33,233 nucleotides of DNA from Pseudomonas akapageensis (GTDB taxonomy: Bacteria > Pseudomonadota > Gammaproteobacteria > Pseudomonadales > Pseudomonadaceae). How positions within the stretch are numbered: position 1 is the first letter of the stretch; each line of letters begins with the position of its first letter. A program made the translations under genes and the position numbers. Under the pieces are notes generated by a model. It searched no databases. It saw nothing but the letters and a program-made list of their open reading frames with translations, and was not told the origin of the DNA. Where the stretch lies: positions 12,501 to 45,733 of the forward strand of contig NZ_VXCP01000063.1 of NCBI RefSeq assembly GCF_011355085.1. The letters run 5' to 3'. Shown here piece after piece: positions 26,937 through 33,233 of this stretch.

Positions 26937-27814
26937 TTCTGCACCCCGATCCATCCTTCGCGACCAGTCAATTCGCCGCGTATCAAGTCACCTGCCGGAA
27001 CGTTCTGCAGGTTATCGGGGAGCAAGTTGCCCAAGGGCTGGAACTGGATGCCCTGTTGGCGTGCAGCGGTCAGTAATTGGCGAAATCCGTCGGCCATGAG
27101 AATTCCTTCTACTTCGGCATGGATGGTGTATACGTTCAGCCCGTTTGGTCTGAATCGCTCAAGAATGTATGAGTTGAAGCTTTCGATGCCGACAGACGAC
27201 CCCACGACTTCATCGAATGTCGGCAGGTCCGCCGGAACTTGCGGGGTACCCAGGCCTCCATCGGCCAACCTTGGCCGAAAGCACGCGTGTCCACGGCAAT
27301 CGCTGTTGTATCGTAAGCCGAAGGCTTGCTTGGCTTGCACCACGCGCGCGTCGGCACGCCAGCCCGCGGCTGCCGAGCAGTCGACAGCCTGGCCGAGAAT
27401 ATCGCTGAGGGTGTCGATGCCCCGTCGGATCTGCTCGTGCAGTTGAGCATCGGTCCAGCGCCCTGCATTGGCTTGCCAGGCGTGGTGATCCCAAGCGTGC
27501 AGGCCGACCTCGTGGCCTGCGGCCAGGGTCTGGCGCATCAGATGCCCCAGGTCACGGCCTATCGGCTTGCCTGGCCAGGCAGTGCCGGCCAGCAGAATGT
27601 CCCAGCCATAAAGGCTGGCAGCGTTGGAGCGGATCATCTTCCAGAGGAACTTCGGACGAATGAGGCGCCACACGTGACGTCCCATGTTGTCAGGACCGAC
27701 ACTGAAGAAAAATGTCGCCTTTACCTGTGCTTCATCCAGCAGTTCGAGCAGCCGTGGAACCCCGTCACGGGTCCCACGGTAGGTATCGACGTCAATCCGT
27801 AGGCCTGCCTGCAT
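26933..27814 (-). CDS. arnD: ArnD, undecaprenyl phosphate-L-Ara4FN deformylase
   Basis: 293 residues. The polysaccharide-deacetylase fold is clear: LRIDVDTYRGTRDGVPRLLE at the start, the metal-binding HEVGLHAWDHHAW, and the YTIHAEVEG segment toward the end. It removes the formyl group from the lipid-linked Ara4FN at the membrane. The likely start is the ATG at 27814 (TGATG overlap with arnA); a TTG three bases earlier is possible. Confidence 0.95.
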   Translation of the reverse strand: MQAGLRIDVDTYRGTRDGVPRLLELLDEAQVKATFFFSVGPDNMGRHVWRLIRPKFLWKMIRSNAASLYGWDILLAGTAWPGKPIGRDLGHLMRQTLAAGHEVGLHAWDHHAWQANAGRWTDAQLHEQIRRGIDTLSDILGQAVDCSAAAGWRADARVVQAKQAFGLRYNSDCRGHACFRPRLADGGLGTPQVPADLPTFDEVVGSSVGIESFNSYILERFRPNGLNVYTIHAEVEGILMADGFRQLLTAARQQGIQFQPLGNLLPDNLQNVPAGDLIRGELTGREGWIGVQK

Positions 27815-29805
27815 CAATGCTTGTCCGCTCGCTCTAGCATCGCTTCGCGCAGGAAGAAGTCCAGGGTCTTGCCGATGGTTTCACTGAGCTCGATCGTCGG
27901 CGTCCAGTCGATCAGGCGGTGGGCGTTGGCGATGCTCGGTTTACGGTGTGTCACGTCCTGGTAGCCGTTGCCATAGAACGACTTGCTTTCGACTTCGCGA
28001 AAGCCCGCGAACGGTGGGAAGTTGGAACGCAGCGGGTGGGCTTCGAACTGACGCAGCAGCTCTTCGCCCAACTCACGAATGCTCGCTTCGTTTTCCGGGT
28101 TACCGATGTTGATGATCTGCCCGTTGCAGGCATCGCCACGGTTGTCGACGATCCGTGCCAGGGCCTCGATGCCGTCGACCACGTCGGTGAAGCAACGCTT
28201 CTGCGCGCCACCGTCGACCAGGCGGATGGGCGTGCCTTCGACCAGATGCAGGATCAACTGAGTGATTGCCCGCGAACTGCCGATGCGCGCCGAGTCCAGC
28301 CGATCGAGGCGTGGCCCCATCCAGTTGAAGGGGCGGAACAGGGTGAACTTCAGGCCTTGCTGGCCGTAAGCCCAGATAACCCGGTCAAGCAACTGCTTGG
28401 AAACCGAGTAGATCCAGCGTTGCTTGTTGATCGGCCCAACGATCAGGTTGGAGGTGTCTTCGTCGAAGTTCGGGTCCTGGCACATGCCATAGACTTCGGA
28501 GGTGGAAGGGAAAATCACGCGCTTGTCGTATTTCACGCAGTAGCGAACGATTCGCAGGTTTTCTTCGAAGTCCAGCTCGAACACGCGCAACGGGTTGCGC
28601 GTGTATTCGACCGGTGTGGCAATGGCAACCAGCGGCAGGACCACGTCGCACTTCTTGATATGGTATTCGATCCATTCGGAGTGAATGCTGATGTCGCCTT
28701 CAACGAAGTGGAAGCGCGGATGACTACGCAGCCGGTCGATGGCGTCCGATCCGATGTCCAGGCCATAGACTTCGTAGCGCTCGTCCTGCAGCAGACGCTC
28801 GGACAGGTGGTTACCGATGAAGCCGTTGACGCCCAGGATCAACACGCGCGTCAAGCGCACAGGGCGGCCAGACTGCTTGCTGATCAGGCACGAGCCGTCG
28901 ACCAGGCCGAGTTCGCGGGCAAGTTGCTGGCCGCCCAGGTAGAGGCCGGCGTCTCCACGCTGACCTGCCGTGATCAACAACGAATCTTCGCCGCAGGCAA
29001 TGCGCAGCGGCTCGCAGCTGATCACCTGGCCCGGGGCCTGGCCTTGGTTGCCGGCAACGACCTCGGCGCTCCAGACGATCAGCTTGTGCTCGCCCACCTC
29101 ACAGTACGCACCCGGATAAGGCTGGGTCACGGCACGCACCAGGTTGAACAGTTGCTCGGCCGGCCTGTTCCAGTCCAGCAGGCCATCGGCCGGGGTACGG
29201 CGGCCAAAATAGCTGGCCTTGCTCTCGTCCTGTTCGACCTCGTGGAACGTACCCTCGGCCAGTTGTGGCAGCACGTCCTTGAGGACCTGGGCGGCGGCAT
29301 CGCGCAGCTTTGCGTGCAGGCTCAGGGCCGTGTCGGAGCGCTCGATTGCCACACGGTACTGGCCAACGATGGCGCCGGCATCGGCGCGTTTTACCATGCG
29401 ATGCAGGGTCACGCCGGTTTCGCTTTCGCCGTTGACTAACACCCAGTTGGCCGGAGCGCGTCCGCGATAGCTCGGCAGTAGCGAGCCATGCAGGTTGAAC
29501 GCGCCGCGAGGTGCGCAGGCCAGTAGCTGCTCACCGAGCAAGTGGCGGTAGTAGAAGGAGAAGATGAAATCGGGCGAGAGCTTGCCGATGTGCTCGATCC
29601 ATATCGGGTGGTTGACGTCTTCCGGTGCATGGACGGGGATGCCCTTGCGTGCACAGAGTTGCGCAACCGAGCCATAGAATGTGTTTTCCTTAGGATCGTC
29701 AGCGTGGGTAAAAACCGCAGCGATCTCATAACCCGCATCCAGCAGGGATTGAATACCGGTGCAGCCGATATCGTGGTAGGCGAAAACAACGGCTTTCCGG
29801 GTCAT
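27814..29805 (-). CDS. arnA: ArnA, bifunctional UDP-glucuronate decarboxylase/UDP-Ara4N formyltransferase
   Basis: 663 residues, normal. The N-terminal formyltransferase (1-305) has FNLHGSLLPSYRGRAPANW and the Asp in KRADAGAIVGQ. The C-terminal SDR decarboxylase (about 315-660) has GVNGFIGNHLSERLL and YSVSKQLLDRV with the YxxxK pair. It oxidatively decarboxylates UDP-glucuronate and later formylates UDP-Ara4N in the cytoplasm. The start codon overlaps the arnC stop by four bases. Confidence 0.97.
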   Translation of the reverse strand: MTRKAVVFAYHDIGCTGIQSLLDAGYEIAAVFTHADDPKENTFYGSVAQLCARKGIPVHAPEDVNHPIWIEHIGKLSPDFIFSFYYRHLLGEQLLACAPRGAFNLHGSLLPSYRGRAPANWVLVNGESETGVTLHRMVKRADAGAIVGQYRVAIERSDTALSLHAKLRDAAAQVLKDVLPQLAEGTFHEVEQDESKASYFGRRTPADGLLDWNRPAEQLFNLVRAVTQPYPGAYCEVGEHKLIVWSAEVVAGNQGQAPGQVISCEPLRIACGEDSLLITAGQRGDAGLYLGGQQLARELGLVDGSCLISKQSGRPVRLTRVLILGVNGFIGNHLSERLLQDERYEVYGLDIGSDAIDRLRSHPRFHFVEGDISIHSEWIEYHIKKCDVVLPLVAIATPVEYTRNPLRVFELDFEENLRIVRYCVKYDKRVIFPSTSEVYGMCQDPNFDEDTSNLIVGPINKQRWIYSVSKQLLDRVIWAYGQQGLKFTLFRPFNWMGPRLDRLDSARIGSSRAITQLILHLVEGTPIRLVDGGAQKRCFTDVVDGIEALARIVDNRGDACNGQIINIGNPENEASIRELGEELLRQFEAHPLRSNFPPFAGFREVESKSFYGNGYQDVTHRKPSIANAHRLIDWTPTIELSETIGKTLDFFLREAMLERADKH

Positions 29806-30815
29806 GGGTTGGCCTTGGCAGTAGAAGTCTTGGGGGTGTTTTCTGTACGGTCTGAAATTCTTGACGCTGGATTACGCAGCACTTTTTCAATAAAGAAACG
29901 CGGCCGGGCGCGGACATCGCTATACATTCGGCCCAGGTATTCACCGAGCAATCCCATCCCGATGAACTGACTGCCGGTGAAAACGAAGAGCACGGCGAAC
30001 AGTACGAAGTTGCCGTGGCCGGCCCAGGCTGCACCGAAGATAACCCTGAGAACGATCAGGATCAGGGCGAACAGCATGCCCAGCAATGCCATGCCCAGAC
30101 CGACGATGCTCAGCAAGCGCAAGGGCGTTGTGGTCATGCACGTGACCAGGTCGAACATCAGGTTGAGCAGCCGCATGGGACTGTACTTGGAATCACCGTG
30201 CTCCCGCTCGGCGTGTGCCACCAATACCTCGGTGGTGTGACGGGCAAAACTGTTGGCCAGAATCGGGATGAATGTACTGCGTTCACGGCATGCCAGCATG
30301 GCGTCGACCACCGAGCGGCGGTAAGCGCGCAACATGCACCCATAGTCACTCATTACAACCCCCGTCGAGCGCTGCACGGCCAGGTTGATCAGTTTCGAGG
30401 GCCAGCGTCGCCAGGCCGAGTCCTGGCGGTCGCTGCGTACGGTGCCCACCACATCAAAGCCGAGCGAGGCCTGTTCAACCAGCCGTGGAATCTCTTCCGG
30501 CGGGTTCTGCAGGTCGGCATCGAGGGTAATCACCAGGTCGCCCACACTCTGTTCGAAGCCAGCCATGATCGCCGCGTGCTGACCGTAATTACGATTGAGA
30601 ATCACTGCAGCTACATGACTGCCTTCGCGTTCGGCGGCGCTCTGGAGAATCTCGGCAGACTCGTCGCGACTGCCATCGTCGACCAGCACGATCTCGTAGT
30701 CCTGGCGGAGATTTGCACAGGCAGCTTCGGTGCGGCGCAACAGCTCGGGCAGGCTGTGTTCTTCGTTGTAGACCGGGATAACGATCGACACGCTGTTGAT
30801 TGGGTAGGGTCTCAC
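29802..30815 (-). CDS. arnC: ArnC, undecaprenyl-phosphate Ara4FN transferase
   Basis: 337 residues. Family 2 glycosyltransferase: VSIVIPVYNEEHSLPELL at the start, the metal motif LDADLQNPPEEIP near residue 97, and two membrane segments at about 235-255 and 270-290. It joins formylated Ara4N to undecaprenyl phosphate at the inner membrane. The GTG start overlaps the arnB stop as GTGA. Confidence 0.95.
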   Translation of the reverse strand: MRPYPINSVSIVIPVYNEEHSLPELLRRTEAACANLRQDYEIVLVDDGSRDESAEILQSAAEREGSHVAAVILNRNYGQHAAIMAGFEQSVGDLVITLDADLQNPPEEIPRLVEQASLGFDVVGTVRSDRQDSAWRRWPSKLINLAVQRSTGVVMSDYGCMLRAYRRSVVDAMLACRERSTFIPILANSFARHTTEVLVAHAEREHGDSKYSPMRLLNLMFDLVTCMTTTPLRLLSIVGLGMALLGMLFALILIVLRVIFGAAWAGHGNFVLFAVLFVFTGSQFIGMGLLGEYLGRMYSDVRARPRFFIEKVLRNPASRISDRTENTPKTSTAKANP

Positions 30816-31960
30816 GGTCGCCGCTCCAGGGTAGTTTCGATGGCACAGGCCACGCGCTCGACATCATCGAGGGTCATGTCGGGAAATAACGGAATCGAGC
30901 ACAGACGTTCCGAGTTCCATTCTGTATTGGGCAGATGCACGTGAGGGAACCGCTCGCGGTACCAGGTATGCAGATGGGTGGCAATGAAATGAATACCGGT
31001 GCCGATGCCTTGATCCTGCAGGCCCTTCATAAAGGTTTCACGATCGATCCCGCAACGCTCGGCGTCGATACGCAGAATGAACAGGTGCCACGCGTGATGC
31101 TGGGGGTGAGCGGGTGGTTTCAACGGTCGCACCGGCAGACCATCCAGTCGCTTCAGATAGGCCTGGGCCAGGCTTGCGCGCTGGGCGTTCATTGCGTCCA
31201 GGCGCTCCAGTTGTACCAGGGCAATGGCAGCGTTGATATCGGCCAGGTTGTACTTGAAGCCAGGTTCCATCACTTGAGCCTGGGGCTTGCGCCCATGGGT
31301 CAGACGGTCATAGGCATCCACACCCAGGCCATGGAACTTGAGCATGCGCACCCGCTCGGCAAATGCCTGGTCGTCGCTGACGAACATCCCGCCTTCGGCG
31401 CAGGTCATGTTTTTTATCGCATGAAACGAGAAGATCGCCGTGCCTTCATTACCAATTTCCCGTGAGCGATATCGGGTGCCCACCGCATGGGCGGCGTCCT
31501 CGATCACCGGGATGCCGTGGAACCGGGCGAGGGCGTACAGTGGGTCGAGGTCAAAGGCGGCACCGGCGTAATGGACCGGAATGATCGCCTTGGTGCGCGG
31601 GGTGATGGCAGCTTCAATGGCGCTGACGTCGCTCATCAGCGTGTCGCGATCGACATCGACGAACACGGGGGTGGCGCCGAGCAGGCAGATCATGTTCGCG
31701 GTCGATACCCAGGTCTGCGACGGGGTGATCACTTCATCGCCCGGGCCGATGCCCAGGGCCAGCAAGGCGATGTGCATGGCGCCCGTGGCGGATGAAAGTG
31801 CCACGGCATGCCGCGCGCCCACCCGTTCGGCAAATTGCTGTTCGAGCGCCTGTGCTTTGGGACCGGTGGTAATCCAGCCTGAGCGTAGAACCTCCTCGAC
31901 AGCGGCGATTTCCTGATCACCCATGCTTGGGCGGGAAAAGGGAAGAAATGTCTTGCTCAT
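30812..31960 (-). CDS. arnB: ArnB, UDP-Ara4O aminotransferase
   Basis: 382 residues from the ATG at 31960, which has AAAGGAGTGCT before it; an upstream start would add 33 residues and is rejected. The PLP lysine is in FSFHAIKNMTCAEGG; the N-terminus FLPFSRPSMGDQEI and GWITTGPKAQALE are typical of ArnB/DegT family enzymes. It transfers an amino group from glutamate to UDP-4-keto-arabinose. It is the first gene of arnBCADTEF. Confidence 0.97.
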   Translation of the reverse strand: MSKTFLPFSRPSMGDQEIAAVEEVLRSGWITTGPKAQALEQQFAERVGARHAVALSSATGAMHIALLALGIGPGDEVITPSQTWVSTANMICLLGATPVFVDVDRDTLMSDVSAIEAAITPRTKAIIPVHYAGAAFDLDPLYALARFHGIPVIEDAAHAVGTRYRSREIGNEGTAIFSFHAIKNMTCAEGGMFVSDDQAFAERVRMLKFHGLGVDAYDRLTHGRKPQAQVMEPGFKYNLADINAAIALVQLERLDAMNAQRASLAQAYLKRLDGLPVRPLKPPAHPQHHAWHLFILRIDAERCGIDRETFMKGLQDQGIGTGIHFIATHLHTWYRERFPHVHLPNTEWNSERLCSIPLFPDMTLDDVERVACAIETTLERRP

Positions 31961-32021
31961 AGCACTCCTTTGGTATGGCTGCACAAAGTCACTGAACAAA
32001 GTTCGTAGCTTGAACGGAGTC

Positions 32022-32047
32022 CTGCTGCAGCGTATGTGCTGCAGCAG
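32022..32047. promoter_or_regulatory. Perfect stem-loop in the arnB leader
   Basis: CTGCTGCAGC-GTATGT-GCTGCAGCAG, 10-base perfect arms and a six-base loop, lies about 62 bases before the arnB ATG and downstream of the TTCAC repeats, so it is probably transcribed. No T-run follows. It could act on mRNA stability or be a protein site. Confidence 0.45.
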
Positions 32048-32086
32048 TACAACTGCCAAAACTTACCCACCCGAATGTTGTTTAGA

Positions 32087-32114
32087 GTGAAAAGTATGTG
32101 AAGAATTGTGTGAA
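32087..32114 (-). promoter_or_regulatory. Three TTCAC repeats upstream of arnB (response regulator site candidate)
   Basis: On the minus strand TTCAC occurs three times, 12 and 11 bases apart (plus-strand GTGAA at 32110-32114, 32098-32102 and 32087-32091). The spacing of about one helix turn fits a dimer of an OmpR-type regulator. The segment TTCACATACTTTTCAC also fits well with the ColR site of P. putida as I remember it. Which regulator binds is not decided by sequence. Confidence 0.5.
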
Positions 32115-32361
32115 ATCATCCATCGGCGAAATCGACGATCAATCATTCGACACGTAGCACTGACCCTATCGGTTCTCCGGCGTGCAAACGCCGTCGACCA
32201 CGATGGCCCGGCCACCCCGTGTACGCGCCGCGCAGGCGGGGACCGTGCCGACGCGGAAACGGTGTTTCTGGAAAGTTTTCAGCATGCCATTGCGGTGGCT
32301 GAACAATCTGGTGAGCAGGAGCCTGGTTTGTCCCCGACGTGAATGGCGGCACTACATATGC

Positions 32362-32442
32362 AGGAGCGGGCTTGCCCGCGATCCAGACGCCGCGGTCTGT
32401 CTGAATCACCGCGGTGATGCCATCGCGGGCAAGCCCGCTCCT
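32362..32442. repeat. REPIN (paired REP sequences)
   Basis: Perfect 21-base arms at 32362-32382 and 32422-32442 (core GAGCGGGCTTGCCCGCG) in opposite orientation, with ACCGCGGTGATGCCATCGC in the right half. The same half-sequence is part of the repeat at 13725-13857. Confidence 0.88.
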
Positions 32443-32701
32443 ATGTATGGACTCGCCTACATTGTCTACCCGCTTTTGAACATGGTTACCCGGTTGCATC
32501 TATGTATCAGGCCTATCCGAGGAAGCGTTTCGCTTCTGGCCAACATCGGGGTGAGCTCGCGGTATGCCGATTACATTCAGGCCTCGTGGGCCGGTAGGAG
32601 CGCAGGCATCAATCCGCGACGGTCTTACCAAGGGTCAATGTTCAGTAGTAGGGGTTGGAGCGGCTCAGCGCCCCGGTGGCGTAACTCTGTAAATCAGTGG
32701 C

Positions 32702-33233
32702 TCATACCGTCTCCTGATGACCGCTCGATTGTCGATGGTAGGTCTGTTCACTCTGTAGCAGTACCCAGATGATGCGCAGATTTCGATTGGCCAGCCTGAC
32801 CGCCGCCTCCTTGCGCCCAAGGCGGGATAGCCAGCCTAAGAGGCGGCGGTCATCTGGCTGATCGGAATCAACCCGCAGTTGCTTGAGGACCGCATGTGCC
32901 CCCTGGACCAGCATGCTGCGCAGGTAACCATCCCCCCGCTTGCTCATCCTGCCGAGCCTGACCTTGTTCCCACTGCTGCGCTGATCGGGCACCAGGCCGA
33001 AATAGGCGGCAAATTGCCGAGCATTGGCGAAGCGAGCTGGTTCGGGCTGTTTGGCCAGCAGGGCCGTGGCGATGATCGGGCCAACACCGCGTATCGTCAT
33101 CAAGCGTTGAGCCGTCTGGTCATCCCGAGCAGCCGTTTCCAGCCGGGCTGTCAGTACAGCGATGCGTTCGCCCAGATAACGCCATTCGACGAGCAATTCA
33201 TCGATCAACTCCCGCAACAGATCCGGCAGTGGC
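32702..33233 (-). mobile_element. IS110-family transposase, C-terminal part (cut by window edge)
   Basis: The frame is open to the right edge, so about 177 C-terminal residues are seen. LMTIRGVGPIIATALLA and FANARQFAAYFGLVPDQRSS are the helix-hairpin-helix and Transposase_20 part of IS110/IS1111 transposases; the RuvC-like DEDD N-terminal half must lie outside the window. Residues end ...GHQETV at 32702. IS110 elements often carry no clear inverted repeats, and I could not fix the outer end, which is probably between 32590 and 32700. Pseudomonas members of this family are known to insert in REP sequences, and a REPIN lies 260 bases away. Confidence 0.88.

Larger units (their letters stand above)
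31961..32701. other. 741-base region with arn promoter, REPIN and no credible gene
   Basis: It holds the arnB leader and promoter elements, the REPIN at 32362-32442, and a short hairpin GAAGCG-TTT-CGCTTC near 32521-32535. One plus-strand open frame ending at 32342 (DAETVFLESFQHAIAVAEQS) might be a gene remnant, but support is poor. Confidence 0.6.

Noticed and set aside
27919..29439. A 506-codon plus-strand frame opposite arnA
   Set aside because: arnA is certain by motifs and operon order; the opposite frame is a codon-bias shadow.
32106..32342. A 78-codon plus-strand frame ending DAETVFLESFQHAIAVAEQS
   Set aside because: The last 30 residues look somewhat protein-like, but the start overlaps the arn promoter repeats and no family is recognised.
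32143..32499. A minus-strand frame reading IHRSGLARDGITA
   Set aside because: This is the well-known spurious translation of REP repeats.

Overview
The window looks like chromosomal DNA from a Pseudomonas, probably of the fluorescens/putida side of the genus. Three things point there: high-GC coding sequence, typical Pseudomonas REP/REPIN repeats (13725-13857, 32362-32442), and a complete arnBCADTEF lipid A modification operon. No tRNA, rRNA or CRISPR array was seen. All functions are read from motifs and gene order; no database search was run.

Layout. (1) 1-6923 is a redox module: a large exported multicopper oxidase of the MofA/McoA type (cut by the left edge), a 727-residue exported dihaem cytochrome c peroxidase-like protein, and a divergent cytochrome b561. 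Each gene has a sigma-54 (GG-N10-GC) promoter. A GGGGAA-N2-TTCCCC type palindrome recurs upstream of them, with an IHF-like site in the divergent region, so the three genes look like one activator-controlled regulon. (2) 7027-12599 is a minus-strand operon: glutamine-synthetase-like ligase, aldehyde dehydrogenase, iron-type alcohol dehydrogenase and amino acid/amine permease. This suggests gamma-glutamylated amine or amino-alcohol catabolism. (3) 12776-13721 is a RES/Xre-MbcA-ParS toxin-antitoxin pair with a twin operator, followed by REP sequences and a decayed MFS efflux gene. (4) 14614-15294 holds two small lipoprotein genes, one beside a Fur-like box. (5) 15798-20364 is a four-gene export operon: secreted protein, two ABC ATPases and an FtsX-type permease. 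(6) 20412-24502 carries a glycosyltransferase, a possible gene remnant, a histidine kinase/response regulator pair, and a divergent orphan response regulator paralogue. (7) 24557-31960 is arnBCADTEF, with genes mostly overlapping by 1-4 bases and preceded by three TTCAC repeats and a leader hairpin. (8) 32362-33233 is a REPIN followed by the C-terminal part of an IS110-family transposase cut by the right edge.

How the parts may work together: the first region could form an electron-transfer/metal-oxidation chain (b561 in the membrane, cytochrome c and copper oxidase outside). The right half is envelope-centred: two-component regulators, a glycosyltransferase, and the enzymes that add 4-amino-4-deoxy-L-arabinose to lipid A.
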